From assembly GCA_036245525.1 (NCBI GenBank), contig BTPG01000006.1, positions 69,985,101-70,049,100 of the forward strand: a stretch of 64,000 bases of DNA, in the 5' to 3' direction. The notes below the pieces were generated by a model, which was not told the origin of the DNA, did no database searches, and worked only from the letters and a program-made list of their open reading frames with translations. The DNA comes from Semisulcospira habei. Its lineage: Eukaryota > Mollusca > Gastropoda > Semisulcospiridae. Shown here one piece after another: positions 1 to 11,840 of this stretch (position 1 is the stretch's first letter; each line of letters begins with the position of its first letter). Both the position numbers and the translations under genes were made by a program.

Positions 1-118
1 TCTACAGGTTGAGCCAGCACTGATATGCAGTCGTCTGCCATTATGTGTTTTGTCTGAACACCGCAATCAGTCGCAAAATGAGTGTTTTGTTTTCTTTTGT
101 TTTGGACTGGGTACATAA

Positions 119-286
119 ATTATATTGAGCAACAGTTCCTTGATATAGTGCCGATAACCGACAGATGTGATTACTTCACCTGCATAAAATGTCCTCGTCT
201 TACGACTCGGACATTTTGATTCGGGTCTCGTAATCACATCTGCCTGTTTTCGGCACTATATTAAGCAACATGTTGTTCAATATAAT
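119..286. repeat. 168-bp imperfect palindrome, MITE-like
   Basis: The outer arms (119-160 and 243-286) pair over most of their length, and the inner arms around 195-225 pair through the AAAATGTCC and GGACATTTT segments. The loop lies near 205-210. No TTAA or clear target duplication is seen at the ends. The form fits a foldback MITE of unidentified family. Confidence 0.6.
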
Positions 287-718
287 ATAATGTTAGGTGA
301 TAACCAAACATTTAAAAACAAATAAAACGTGACATTTTGGCATTTCTACGTTTCGTCTGCAAGCGGCAGATCTCCCTGCGCCATTGAATGTGAGAACACT
401 CAGAACATCAACACAATAACATAATTATATTCTAGTGTTCGAGTTAACTGAAATTGTAACCGGTGTTTGGAAGCTGGCATCAGATTCGAAAGTAGCAGCT
501 GGTAGACAAAACAGGCTAGAATTGCTAAATACCGATTGCGGAGGCAGGGATAAGACAATATATGAAGATACCGGAATTTCCAATGTGTTCTTGCGCGTAT
601 GCCTACGCACCATTTGTCCTTTGATTTTCAGAGACCTTACAACTGCTGAGCCGATTGCGTTTCAGCAGAACATGTTTTCAAGTTTGAGCGCTATTTTGGC
701 CAGGTATTACTAACCCCG
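287..718. other. unassigned spacer
   Basis: The stretch has no recognised repeat or gene. A 92-residue open frame on the plus strand (435-713) and a 62-residue one opposite have no family signature and are probably chance. Confidence 0.4.
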
Positions 719-954
719 TTAACTGCAGAGGCAAGGTGCACGCTGTTCACCCAGCTGCAAGAGACATAAATCCTCACGAGCCCCCGCATTAGCGGGGGCT
801 CATGAGGATTTATGTCTCTTGTTGGTTTTGTGTTGTTTCTGCCTATTTCTGGTTCCATTTAGTTTTTCTGTTCTTTTTACGCCGGCGAATGTCGTGGCTG
901 GTGTGCAGTGGGTTCGGGCAAGAAATTTGTGATCACTGGCAGCGAAAGGGTTAA
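719..954. mobile_element. Family A TTAA hairpin element (variant with RAGACATAAAT core)
   Basis: The element runs from TTAA at 719-722 to TTAA at 951-954. The stem-loop at 758-821 has near-perfect 30-bp arms joined by a short loop. The right end reads GGCAGCGAAAGGGTTAA, a diverged version of the family terminus. The same variant recurs at 56311-56521. It has no coding capacity. Confidence 0.8.
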
Positions 955-1136
955 AGAAAATACGGATTGACAAAGAACCTAGCTGGAAGGCTGCGTTAGA
1001 GGTAATGAATACAGATGAACTTCACAACAACAAGCAACAACACGCTCGACAAGATGATATCGGCGCCGATCATCTGTCGTGGAGTAAAAGCTTAGAACAC
1101 ATTCCAATCGCGGAACACAGACACAAACATGGCTAG

Positions 1137-1208
1137 CAAGAGGCACAGATCTTCATGCGCTCCCCGCAACTGTGTGGAGTTCATGAAGATTTGTGCGCGT
1201 GCCTCTTG
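1137..1208. repeat. Family A hairpin, diverged
   Basis: The left arm begins CAAGAGGCACAGATCTTCAT and the right arm ends GTGCCTCTTG, with a few mismatches and a short insertion in the right arm. The outer TTAA ends are not clear. Confidence 0.7.
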
Positions 1209-1304
1209 CAGATGCTGGGTGCTGCTAAAATGAGAATTGAAAACGTGGACTGGATTAGAAAATTGTAACACGATTGTCTGATACGCTGACGCAAACTGGG
1301 CCAG

Positions 1305-1345
1305 CAAGAGGCATAGATCTTCATGAGCTCCCCGCAGCCGGATTA
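1305..1345 (+). repeat. Family A left arm only
   Basis: The sequence CAAGAGGCATAGATCTTCAT followed by GAGCTCCCCGC matches the left arm of family A, but no complementary right arm follows. It is a broken copy. Confidence 0.65.
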
Positions 1346-1712
1346 GCAAACTGTAAAGCGGCATGATTGTCAACTCTGCGCACCCTGACAATCGAGCTGA
1401 AAACAGAACGGATCTTGACAGCCTCGAATGAACTATGAAATAATCGCACGATAAAGCAAGGCGTTTAAAAAGAAACATGATGATTCCAAGTTATTCCGGG
1501 AGAAAACGAGAAGTTTCAAACAAACCTGTTGGTTTGAGGCTATTTACGGAGAATTTGTTTTTTTAAATATAAACTGGGATATTTTGGACGCAATCGCGCT
1601 GCATGACATTTCCTAAATTGAGATGCTATTACGTCATAAAGGCAATAAGCTTCGTTCAACGCCTACCTTCTGGAACATTTTTGCACCGCAAATGAATAAT
1701 TATTTATTTATT

Positions 1713-1715
<3 letters not shown>
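1346..1715. other. unassigned spacer
   Basis: Nothing recognisable was found here. The open frames are short and lack signatures. Confidence 0.4.

Positions 1716-1786
<71 letters not shown>
1716..1786. repeat. (AT)n microsatellite
   Basis: About 71 bp of uninterrupted AT dinucleotides follow a short TTTA run. The predicted tyrosine-isoleucine open frame across it is an artefact. Confidence 0.97.
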
Positions 1787-1788
<2 letters not shown>

Positions 1789-1987
1789 CCAAATACATGA
1801 ATAAGTTTAAAATGTGAAACTTTATCAAATGACAAGGGTCAAAATAAAAAAAAACGAAAGAAAAAAAACATAAAATTAAATAGCAAATTGGCGCAGAAAT
1901 TATAACAGCGATACAAGAACAAACGGGAAAAAAGAGACAACATGAAATACGTAATTTGGATGAAATTAAAGAAAATAATTGAGAAAA

Positions 1988-2143
1988 TTAACCCATTCTG
2001 CCCTGACGCACTACATCGGCGCCAAGCTAATCTGGCACTGTCCTTGAACTATCATGGTCGGTCCATCTCCTGCAACTGGTGCATAATCATTAGATGACGC
2101 CTCCAAAATTTTGGAAATACAGCCGTCGGGCTGAATGAGTTAA
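1988..2143. mobile_element. Family B TTAA element lacking its left arm
   Basis: It begins TTAACCCATTCTGCCC and ends GGGCTGAATGAGTTAA. The right arm and the long flank are present, but most of the left hairpin arm is deleted, leaving 156 bp against about 210 bp in complete copies. Confidence 0.8.
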
Positions 2144-2206
2144 ACAAGAGAGTGCACGTGGTATAAAAATAAAATTGTTTAACCACTACACTGTCGGGAA
2201 AATACG

Positions 2207-2727
2207 AAAACCAGCCAACTGCAAGATGCAAAGACCCTCATGCGTCCCCACAGAAAACCAGCCAACTGCAAGAGGCAAAGAGCCTCATGCGTCCCCACAG
2301 AAAACCAGCCAACTGCAAGAGGCAAAGAGCCTCATGCGTCCCCGCAAGAGGCAAAAAGCCTCATGCGTCCCCACAGAAAACCCGCCAACTGCAAGAGGCA
2401 AAGAGCCTCATGCGTCCCCACAGAAAACCAGCCAACTGCAAGAGGCAAAGAGCCTCATGCGTCCCCACAGAAAACCAGCCAACTGCAAGATGCAAAGAGC
2501 CTCATGCGTCCCCACAGAAAACCCGCCAACTGCAAGAGGCAAAGAGCCTCATGCGTCCCCACAGAAAACCCGCCAACTGCAAGAGGCAAAGAGCCTCATG
2601 CGTCCCCACAGAAAACCAGCCAACTGCAAGAGGCAAAGAGCCTCATGCGTCCCCACAGAAAACCAGCCAACTGCAAGATGCAAAGAGCCTCATGCGTCCC
2701 CACAGAAAACCAGCCAACTGCAAGATG
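2207..2727 (+). repeat. 47-bp tandem array derived from a family A left arm
   Basis: About eleven units of 47 bp follow each other, one of them shortened near 2335-2360. Each unit contains GCAAGAGGCAAAGAGCCTCA, the left arm of a family A hairpin, plus a flank reading CCACAGAAAACCAGCCAACT. Because 47 is not a multiple of three and the unit has no stop codons, all three plus frames stay open (for example 2175-2834 and 2240-2740). I do not regard these as genes. Confidence 0.9.
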
Positions 2728-2862
2728 CGGGGGCTCTTGAGGGTCTTTGCTTCTTGCTGACCCTGCCCGTGTCTGCTTTCCTTGGTTTGATGAGAACATT
2801 CGGCGTTAACTTTGTCCTCTTTTCGAAGACATAGTTTTGCGTTTGCTGGCAGTGAAGGGGTC
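2728..2862. mobile_element. Family A right half closing the 47-bp array
   Basis: A single right arm (GGGGGCTCTTGAGGGTCTTT and onwards) and the family right terminus GGCAGTGAAGGGGTCAA follow the array. The final TTAA has decayed to TCAA. The right half matches that of the 15610-15861 copy. Confidence 0.75.
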
Positions 2863-3025
2863 AAGGCACACTGATCACAGCCGAGGGTTTTACCTGATTA
2901 ACCCTCACTGCACGGGGGCACTGGCACTGTTTACCAGCAGCTGAGAATAACCCAACGAGGATAGAAGCACGAGCTACAACACTAACCAGTGGTTGCATGC
3001 ACAAGGGGGTTAAGCCACAATTAAG

Positions 3026-3112
3026 TTAACTCATTCAAGGCGCTCCGCGTCAATAGCTGCGGAAGTGTATCATAGCGTTGCCTTCGGCAGCTATTGATGC
3101 GTGGCCCGTTAA
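3026..3112. mobile_element. Family D TTAA foldback
   Basis: It runs TTAACTCATTCAAGGCGC to GCCCGTTAA. The arms around CAATAGCTGCGG and GCAGCTATTG pair. Its last TTAA (3109-3112) is also the first TTAA of the next family B element. Confidence 0.7.
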
Positions 3113-3322
3113 CTCATTCTACCCCAACACCGAAATCCTTCAATTTTGCGGTTGTCATCTAAAGACTGCATTGCAGTGCACGACACAGATCGACCATGAT
3201 AGTTCAAGGGTGATGCCAGAATAGCTTGGCGCCCATGGGCGCCAAGCTATTCTGGCATCACCCTTGAACTATTATGGTCGATCCTTATCTTGCTGTGGTG
3301 TGTCTGGGGTAGAATGAGTTAA
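3109..3322. mobile_element. Family B TTAA hairpin element, complete
   Basis: The 214-bp unit has TTAA at both ends, and the central stem-loop spans about 3208-3287 with arms of about 37 bp meeting at GGCGCCCATGGGCGCC. Both arms carry GGGTGATGCC and its complement, where other copies carry GGGTGGTGCC. The long flank is on the left. Confidence 0.88.
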
Positions 3323-3565
3323 ACGAGTTAAGCCACAACAGGAACAGTCCTCTTCAAAGAAAGGAAGGAAAACAACAACCAGAGCAAAAGGCCAAACGAC
3401 GGTCTGAAAAATGACTAGATAATCGCATTAGCGTCGCAGATCAGAAGCCTACAGGCAAGTCCGTTTAAGGCACAGACAAGCAACAGTAAATCACTCGTGA
3501 GTGGTCATACCTACGGCGCCCTAAAACCATCCCAATATCGTTCACATAATTATTGGCCTATCGAT

Positions 3566-3639
3566 CACGTGCGCGGGTCTGAGATTTTGAACCTTGGGCT
3601 TTCAGACCGTGAGGTCCAAATCACAGGCCTGCACACGTG
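3566..3639. repeat. Family F hairpin
   Basis: The arms GTCTGAGATTTTGAACCTTG and its partner CAAATCACAGGCCTGCACAC fold back on each other with a few mismatches. Related hairpins lie at 30501-30568, 43559-43625 and 52676-52748. No TTAA boundary is seen. Confidence 0.7.
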
Positions 3640-3681
3640 TTTGGGTTGTCCCCTCGCGCTCTGAAACCAACACTGTTAAAG

Positions 3682-3776
3682 TTCAACCCTTTGGCTGTCG
3701 GTAGCGTGTTTGGTCGAGGTGATTCCTGCAGGAATCATCTCGACCAAATACGCTGCCGACAGCCAAAGGGTTTTAA
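3682..3776. mobile_element. Family L foldback, nearly perfect
   Basis: It is a 95-bp near-perfect palindrome with about 43-bp arms. The left end reads TTCAACCCTTTGGCTGTCGG, and the right end closes with AAAGGGTTTTAA. Related copies are at 33832-33917 and 49682-49773. Confidence 0.8.
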
Positions 3777-4192
3777 AAAGTTAATTTCCAAAAGAGGGAA
3801 TGTATAAAACAGATATGAACAACAAAAAATGAAATTAGGGAATGTATAAAACAAATACAAAGAACAACAAAATGAAATATGTACATGTATATCTTTTCAT
3901 TCTGAAAAAAAATAGGTCTACAAGCTCATTTATAGTTTTTGCAAGTATGATACAACAGCATCATACCGACACAATAACCACTCATTTATTGTTACAATGG
4001 CCCTAGGTCACGCACACCGCAGATGTGCAAATTAACGCATAAATTTTATTGTGTTTTTGTTTTTGTTTTTTGTTGTTCTAGTTTGTTATTTCCTTCTTTA
4101 TTTATTTACTTTTTTATTATTAATTTTTTTTTTTACCAACTCAAAATGTGCGTCTTAAGTATAAGGTAAAACAAGATGAAGATTTCATCCCA
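3777..4192. other. AT-rich spacer
   Basis: The stretch is AT-rich with T runs, and nothing recognisable was found. Confidence 0.4.
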
Positions 4193-4689
4193 AAGTCTAC
4201 CGTATTGTTTGGAGCTCAGATGCGTTTATCTTTTAGAAACATTCAGAGTTGTTCATATTTTTAGGCTTATTATGCTGATCCATTTCCCTCCTCTCTAAGC
4301 CAACCCCTGATCAACACACACGTCGGCGCACACAAATAAAGACGGACACACGGCGCTTCCCGCCATTAGTACCCTCTGTGGGTTCATGTAGTGACAGGAA
4401 TCTATCTACTTCTACTCTAACCCACCCTCTGATCCACACACACTGGCACATAGAAATAAAGATGGAGACACGGCGATTCCCGCCATTCGTAAGGTCTGTG
4501 GTCTGGCTTAGCTTAGCTATTCTGAAGAAGAATAATAGCACGTTCAGCGAAATGACGTCGCTTCAAGCTTCACGTCATTGCATCATTAGTCCCACGACGC
4601 TGCGTTCATAGTGACGACTCGATGTTATACGTCACTCATCGCAGTACTAACTTTTGACGTAGCAGAGAATCATCTTTGCAATTTTCTTG

Positions 4690-5060
4690 CTGATTTTCAC
4701 GCCTTGGGCTTACAGGTCACAATTTGACCTAATCCTACCCCAGGGCCGGGACACTGAAACATCAGGCTTATACAAACACTGTTTATGAAAAGTCATGCGG
4801 ATATTAATGAGAAGACAGTTTTTTTCGTAAAAGAAAAATTAAAGTTATGTTAGCTGTTTTACAAATGACTCCTAAAAAGTGGTGCAGAACATTGTCTGAT
4901 TTTCACACCTAGGGCATAAAGGTCACAATTGACCTAATCGTACCCGACAGCCGAGACAAACTGTAGTCTTACGTAAATACCCTATACGAAATATCATGCA
5001 ATTATTAATGAGAAGATTGTTTGGTTTGTTTGTTTAATTTCGTAAAAAATATTCAATTGT
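4690..5060 (+). repeat. two-copy tandem duplication (about 203 bp unit) within T3
   Basis: Both copies contain GATTTTCACRCC, then AGGTCACAATT, GACCTAATC, and ATTAATGAGAAGA followed by a T-rich block. They are clearly diverged from each other. Confidence 0.65.
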
Positions 5061-5399
5061 TTTAAGATTAACCCATATAATTCGTGAAATTAATCCCAAA
5101 AACCTGAAAATATATATATTTTTTAAATATTTAATTTTCACTCAAAACGTTCTAGAGGTACAATGCTGGTTAATGAACTCATTCAATATCTCCCTTTCAT
5201 CTAGCTATACGCAAAATATCTGGTAAAAATAAGAAAAATTACGGACTCAGTGTGGTTCAACCGGTTTCTGTGAAACGGCCATCTTCTCGCCTAAGAGCAT
5301 CTTAATAAAAACAATCGAAAAAAAGGTCCCGAGTAATTCTTTTATGGACAAAATCCTAAAATTTAAATCTTGTCCGTCCTTAAACGTGGGCTCTAGTCG

Positions 5400-6436
<1,037 letters not shown>

Positions 6437-6626
6437 GCGCGGCGCTTTGGTGCCAAAAAAACGTTCTCTTGCAAGGTTCGCATAGCTACACGCGGCGTCA
6501 TTTTTATCTTGTTACTTCTTTGCCAGAATTTTTGCCCCGAACGCCAAAACCATCATGTGCATGCTCCGGAATGCGCTCCGACCAGCCCCATTTCAAAGTC
6601 TACCGTATTTTTTAAATACGGTAGAC

Positions 6627-7078
6627 AAAAAAATCGGATCTGTGCAAGACAACAACTGCTATTTGTCTAATTGAAAGGTCACTCAATAAAAAGAACAACC
6701 TTAAACACTAACAAGTGAGCTTATCTATGCTCCCCAAGAAAAAATGTATTCATCGTGCTTTTTTTTTTCTTTCTAAAGAGAACAGGCCGCTGCAGTGAGA
6801 GCCATGTGCAAATCACTGGACACCAGTGATGTAATTGCGTGGTCTGCTACAACTAGTTTGACACAAGTGATATCCCTTGCGCCGTCTGCTAGTTTTTCAA
6901 TATCTTTGTCGGCGAAAACAAGCTAAGGGTAGGCGCGATAAAACAGGTTTGGTGAGATGAGCGGAAACGGAGCGTTTTGTGTTGTTTTTGTTTATATTTT
7001 TTGTATTTGTTCGCGGTTTTTTAATCAGTTTTGCTATCGCCATTCTTGAAAAGTCCAACACCCCAAAATGCTCATATT
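6627..7078. other. unassigned spacer
   Basis: No repeat family or coding signature is recognised, apart from poly-T and TTTG stretches. Confidence 0.4.
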
Positions 7079-7141
7079 GCAAGAGGCATAGATTCTCATG
7101 AGCCCCCGCAACTGCGGGGCTCATGAAAATCTATGCCTCTT
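7079..7141. repeat. Family A hairpin
   Basis: The stem starts GCAAGAGGCATAGATTCTCA and ends CTATGCCTCTT, with arms nearly perfect around CCCCGCAACTGCGGGG. The outer TTAA flanks were not resolved. Confidence 0.8.
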
Positions 7142-7222
7142 ACTCGCAACATTTTAATTGGTATCATCCTCTATAAAGGAGAAGACACGAAACTTTTCGT
7201 TAGATTATCCAGAAGCTTTGAA

Positions 7223-7284
7223 AGGGGGGGGGGGGTGCGGGGGGGGGGGGGGGGGCGGGGGGGGGGGCGGGAGGGGGGGGGGCG
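7223..7284. repeat. G-rich tract
   Basis: This is a run of mostly G broken by single T, C or A bases. On the plus strand it could form G-quadruplex structures (inference). Confidence 0.9.
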
Positions 7285-7906
7285 GGCTAACGACAAGTTT
7301 ATGCTTCATGCGGGCCTTATTTCGTTTCAACCTCAAGGGGAATTTCTTCTAGATAATCTACACGATTTCGCGTTTTTGCTTCATGCAGACCTGATTTTTT
7401 TTAAACATACTCTCTGGAAAAGACGTGACCTTTCGGCTAGATAATCCGCAAGCTTTTGGTGGCTCGAAGGAGAACCTATGCTTCTCCTCTTTCGTATCTC
7501 CTTATGGAGAAGCAATATAACAGTCTTTTCGTCAAGGTTTCAGAATTTCAGGACATTGAATTTATGCTTGGTTTATTTTGTTTCTCCTTACGGCTAAGAA
7601 AGACGCACGTCTTGTAGATAATCTGCGAAGGTTAAACTAGATTTCCGATTTGAATCACTAGACTAAAATAAACCCGGGTGGGATCATGGGGCTCTGTGTC
7701 CCTAGCTAGCTTCATTTCGTTTCATACTCTGGCAGGGGGTAGGGCCGAAGGTAGACAATCAGCTCTTTTTGCTTATCTAATCCACGAGCGTTAAATGAGA
7801 TTTCCTAATTGGATAAAGTTACTGCATTAAAAAGAAACAGCGGGCGTCTCAAAAGCCATTATGTTCTTGAATTGCATTGTCCTCAGAAAGCAGAATTCCG
7901 GGATCG
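7285..7906. other. spacer with degenerate TAGATAATC motif recurrence
   Basis: Related motifs occur near 7203, 7350, 7437 and 7613 (TAGATAATCYRC and similar), usually followed by a T-rich block. This suggests a very degraded tandem repeat. No gene is supported. Confidence 0.4.
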
Positions 7907-7907
7907 T

Positions 7908-8120
7908 AATCCCTTCACTGCCAGTGGCCACATGCTCTTTAACGAAATCTCTGTCAGTGTATCAGAGCAGAGCCGCCGTTCAAGAAACGCAGACGCAAAG
8001 TATGGCCAGCAAGAGGCATAGAACCTCATCAGCCCCCGCGCATGCGCGGGGGCTGATGAAGTTCTATGCCTCTTGCAATAACATCATGTTAACACTTTTC
8101 CTCGGCACTGAAAGAGTTAA
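7908..8120. mobile_element. Family A TTAA hairpin element
   Basis: The left terminus reads CCCTTCACTGCCAG and the right GGCACTGAAAGAGTTAA. The stem-loop at 8009-8076 has paired changes, with CATCAGCCCCC in the left arm and GGGGGCTGATG in the right where other copies have CATGAGC/GCTCATG. Confidence 0.82.
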
Positions 8121-8195
8121 AGAGTTATACAGAAGAAACCTGAAGCCAACACGCGTTAATAATGGAGCTGAAGTTTTGTATTCTTGGGATTTGCG

Positions 8196-8286
8196 ATTGT
8201 GTTTCGAGGCGAGCTGCATTGGAATACGCGGCCTTATGCCGGCTCTGTGTCGCGTATTCTAATGCAGCTCGCCTCGAATGAGTTAA
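8196..8286. mobile_element. Family C foldback
   Basis: The left arm GAGGCGAGCTGCATTGGAAT pairs with a right arm ending GCCTCGAATGAGTTAA. The right TTAA is intact (8283-8286), and the left end is decayed. The arms are about 34 bp, with a loop around 8237-8250. Confidence 0.75.
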
Positions 8287-8440
8287 ATTGAAAAGGGGAA
8301 AGGGGGGGAAGGACGGAGGTTGGGGGTACGGGGGTGGGGGGGTGGGGCGTTACAAAAAGGAGACGCCGATTTTCAGAATTTCAAAATTGTGCAATACACG
8401 TTTTCTAAACTACTTCTCGCAGTGGAGGCGATGTGTCTTT

Positions 8441-8510
8441 CACACTGGTTGTCACCCTCGATTCGCTACCGCTGTTCAGCGTTAGCAAATCGAGGGGTGC
8501 AAACAGTGTG
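8441..8510. repeat. Family J hairpin
   Basis: The arms CACACTGGTTGTCACCCTCG and CGAGGGGTGCAAACAGTGTG fold back around CGCTGTTCAGCG, with mismatches. A related hairpin is at 27851-27920. Confidence 0.7.
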
Positions 8511-8777
8511 TAGACCAATATGGTGCAACAACAGTCTTATGAATTCATGTTTTGATTATGACATATCTTTCGATTAATGTATTGCTTTTCTCGAACAGTA
8601 CAACAAACTATTAACACAATTGCAGTATGAGCAGACAGAAATCCTAATCAGAGCGGAAAAAACTTCAGATACAATAAACTCCTTTTATAACAAGGTTAGA
8701 TACAAGAAAAGTTCGATATTACGACTCTGTTTTCACATTCAGTGCTATACATTTTCTATAAAGTTGGATACAAGAAA

Positions 8778-8833
8778 CCCAATGCGCACAAGGTCATCGG
8801 GCCGACGTCGGCCCGATGACATTGTGCATTGGG
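8778..8833. repeat. 56-bp palindrome with GGGCCGACGTCGGCCC centre
   Basis: The arms begin CCCAATGCGCACAAGGTCAT and end ATTGTGCATTGGG. The centre resembles the family H hairpins at 37567, 40528, 51734 and 60367. Flanking sequence (GCTATACATTTTCTA) occurs on both sides at 8745 and 8872. Confidence 0.75.
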
Positions 8834-9044
8834 AAAGTCATATGTTACGAGAAGTTTTCATACTTACTGCTATACATTTTCTAAAAATAAGTTATTTTGC
8901 TTATTACGAAATTCGGATATAACAACCAAGGAATTTGAGTAACCAGCATTTTTTTTTTTTTTTCTGATGTTAACTGTATATTGTACTGATCTTCTCTATT
9001 GAAGTTTTACTGATTTTATCGTTTGAAAAACTTTCATCACAAAA

Positions 9045-9235
9045 AAATATAAATAAAATATAATGAATAAATTATAATAAATAATTGATGATAATAATAA
9101 TAATAATAATGTAAATAAAAATTTAAAAAACTATAATAAATAAATAATAAATAATAAATAAATAAATAATAATAATAAATAATAAATAATAAATAATAAA
9201 TAATAAATAAATAAATAAATAAATAATGATATACA
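9045..9235. repeat. AT-rich TAA/TAAA repeat tract
   Basis: Irregular AATAAT and AATAAATAA repeats fill the stretch. The open frame across it is low complexity only. Confidence 0.85.
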
Positions 9236-9574
9236 GAAGTCATAAGAAAAGAGCGATCCTGACCAGAGTGAAAAATGCAAAGAAAATTTCAAGAATACTT
9301 GTGTATTTCTTTGTTAGGGTCTTTTTAAAAGAGAAAATTATTTATACAAAAAAATTTAAAAAAATAAATAAAAAATAAAAAACAGGAGCTTAAGATAAAC
9401 GATCTTTAGAGCAACAAAAGCGCCACCAACCACGAAATGAACTCCTAAATTATGATGCTCGGAGCCAAGAAAAAGAAATAAAACTGTCATCTAACTCACG
9501 TAAATGAGAGTTTAACAGTCTCCAGATTCTGGAGACAGAAATTCAAACGTCCGTAAATACTATAGAATTCGTTA
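9236..9574. other. unassigned spacer
   Basis: Nothing recognisable was found, except that GAAATTCAAACGTCC occurs twice (9538 and 9686), flanking the next hairpin. Confidence 0.4.
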
Positions 9575-9639
9575 GCAAGAGGCAAATATTTTCGTTAGCC
9601 CTACTACTGCATGGGCTGTTGAGGATCTGTGCCTCTTGC
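9575..9639. repeat. Family A hairpin, diverged
   Basis: The left arm GCAAGAGGCAAATATTTTCG pairs imperfectly with a right arm ending GATCTGTGCCTCTTGC. The flanks on each side contain the same GAAATTCAAACGTCC motif. Confidence 0.65.
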
Positions 9640-9827
9640 AGAAGAAAATTTTCTTTTTGGTCAGGGAACTGAAACCGGCGCAACAGAAATTCAAACGTCC
9701 ATTAATCCTCTAGAATAGTAAGAGTCGTATGTCGACCAGGCGGCTTGTATTTGTCGTATATCATTAGCTTAAACGCCTTCACTGCCGAGAAACAAGTCAA
9801 CACGATCAATCTGCAAGAGACATAGAT

Positions 9828-11504
9828 ACTCTACAGGTACAGTGCCCACTCAGTTTAAACATACTGTTGTGACACCACTCTGGAAAAAGCCTGGACTGGA
9901 TCCAAACGACTTGAAACACTTTAGACCTGTCTCTAACCTTCCGTGTATTTTTTTTTTCTTTTAAATTGGATAATGTTGTTTTGAAACAGCTACAAATCCA
10001 TTTGTCTGGAAACGGTCTTTTAGAAATGCATCAGTTGGCATACAGAAAGGATCACAGCACGGAGACTGCTGTGCTGAGCGTCCTGGATGCTCTGCTAGTG
10101 AAGTCAGACGATAGACTTGCCTCTCCCATTGCTCTGCTGGATCTCAGCGCAGCATTCGACACGCGCGATCATTCTGTTTTGCTGAAGAGGTTAGAGGTGA
10201 CTTTTGGCATCCGTAGTACCGCCCTGGCCTGGTTCACTTCATTTGTTAAGGATCGTTCTCAGGCTGTTATTGTTAATGGCCAGCTATCTGCTTCTAGTCT
10301 TTTGGTGTGTGGAGTCCCTCAGGGCTCCGTATTAGGGCCTGTTTTGTTCACTTTGTATTCACAACCTCTGTCTGATGTAATTGCCGCCCATGAGTTTGAG
10401 TTTCACAAGTATGCTGACGATACTGAATTGTCAAAAGGTAGCACGCCTGGCCACTTCAGTTCCGCTAAGATGAGCGTACAGTGTTGTATAGACGACGTCC
10501 TGCCTTGAATGACTATCAACAAAGTTAAACATAACACTGACAAAACCGAAGTCATGCCTGTTGGCTCTCAGTCTCACCATAGTCTGCTTGACAGCGAGTT
10601 AAAAAAAAAAAACATTTGTGGCTGCAGCGTTCGTTTCCAGAACTGTGTCAAATATTTGGGTGTGAATATTGATTCGACGCTCTCCATGTATGATCATATC
10701 AGTAGCGTCTGCCGCGCTGGTTCCCTTGAATTGCGCAGAATCTCTTCCCTCAGACAGTATCTCAGAAAAAAAGTGCGGCTTCAAGACTTTTAAGTGCATT
10801 CTTACGTCCAGGTTCGATTATTGCAATTCTGTACTGGCAGGTTTACCGGCAGACCTGATTTCACACTTGCAGATGATTCAGAACAATGCGGCGTGTCTCA
10901 TATTGAAGAAGCGAAAGAGTGACCACGTTACGCCTCTGCTGAAGCAGCTGCACTGGCTGCCCGTGAAATTCTGCTGCCAGTACAAAATTGCAAATGTCGC
11001 CTATCGGCATTTTGACGGATCTCTCCAGCCGTACCTGTCTGCCAAGCTGTTTGTTTATCGGCCATCACGTACCCTCCGTTCATCCAGTGAAAAACGTTAA
11101 AATATCCCGAAGCTTAACATGAAGACTGTCGGGGAGCGTTCTCTTGCCTTTTTATCCCTAAGTGTTTTGAACTCGCTGCCAATTGAGTTTCGGAATCTGC
11201 CCACATTATCCCAGTTTAAAGTTCAATTAAAGACTTTCTTTTTTTGTCAGGCTTTTAACTTGTAACTCACTGTTTTCTCCTAACTTGGAACTGCTAACTG
11301 CTGATTCTGACTCTATCGTGACAGGGAAGTGGATGTAAGGTGCTGGGACGGGATGGGGTGGGTTAAAGTAATGTATAATTGTGCGTGTATCTGAGAGAGA
11401 GAGAGATGATGATGATGAAACGTTTTTATTCAGGATAAAAAGTTTTAGGCATAGCAATGCCTATCTTCCAAACTGTCCTGCTACTCTACACAAATAAAAA
11501 TATC

Positions 11505-11573
<69 letters not shown>

Positions 11574-11635
11574 TGCTGTTGTACATGCCCAGTGAGTCCA
11601 GTGTTTTCCTGGAGAACAGTGCTATCAAGAGTTAT

Positions 11636-11692
<57 letters not shown>
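9828..11692 (+). mobile_element. L2/CR1-group non-LTR retrotransposon, 5' truncated
   Basis: The insert carries only the reverse transcriptase half of ORF2, a 3' untranslated stretch with a GA microsatellite (11508-11571), and an (ATT)n tail (11638-11692). The endonuclease half is absent. No clear target duplication was found; the hairpin junction appears to have lost some bases. The group assignment rests on motif style in the reverse transcriptase and the C-terminal SRFDYCNSVL block, so it is probable rather than proven. Confidence 0.85.
9847..11265 (+). pseudogene. reverse transcriptase ORF2 fragment, frame-broken
   Basis: In its active form the product would copy LINE RNA into DNA at a nicked target. 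Reading order: FRPVSNLP near 9925-9950, a T-run insertion that breaks the frame around 9950-9965, AYRKDHSTETAV, SPIALLDLSAAFDT, GVPQGSVLGPVLFTLY, then the catalytic YADD at about 10410. A TGA interrupts at 10506-10508, and translation resumes at 10509 in the same frame to about 10790. A further frame change near 10785 leads to SRFDYCNSVLAGLP, and then LNSLPIEFRNLP near the end. The element is dead by these lesions. The family's catalytic aspartates are still visible. Confidence 0.88.
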
Positions 11693-11693
<1 letters not shown>

Positions 11694-11840
11694 CCCCAGC
11701 AGTTGCGGGAGCTCATGAAGATCTATGCCTCTTGCTGACACCACTTTGAATCCATGTTCTTTGAGCCGCTTTGCCCCTGGCGTGAAATTAACCAAGATTT
11801 CAGAAACACAATCTGCGTCAGATGTCAGTAAAGGGGTTAA

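Larger units (their letters stand above)
9769..11840. mobile_element. Family A TTAA element split by a LINE insertion
   Basis: The left half (9769-9827) starts TTAAACGCCTTCACTGCC and stops after CAAGAGACATAGATACTC. The right half (11693-11840) starts in the loop CCCCAGCAGTTGCGGG, continues through the right arm, and ends GTAAAGGGGTTAA. The LINE between them shows that the hairpin predates it. Confidence 0.75.

Noticed and set aside
758..821. rho-independent bacterial terminator
   Set aside because: The GC-rich hairpin shape is suggestive, but the context is an animal genome with TTAA-bounded dispersed copies and no operons.
2175..2834. 219-, 166- and 157-residue open frames in three phases
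   Set aside because: All three come from the stop-free 47-bp unit read in rotating phase. No start context or family match supports a protein.
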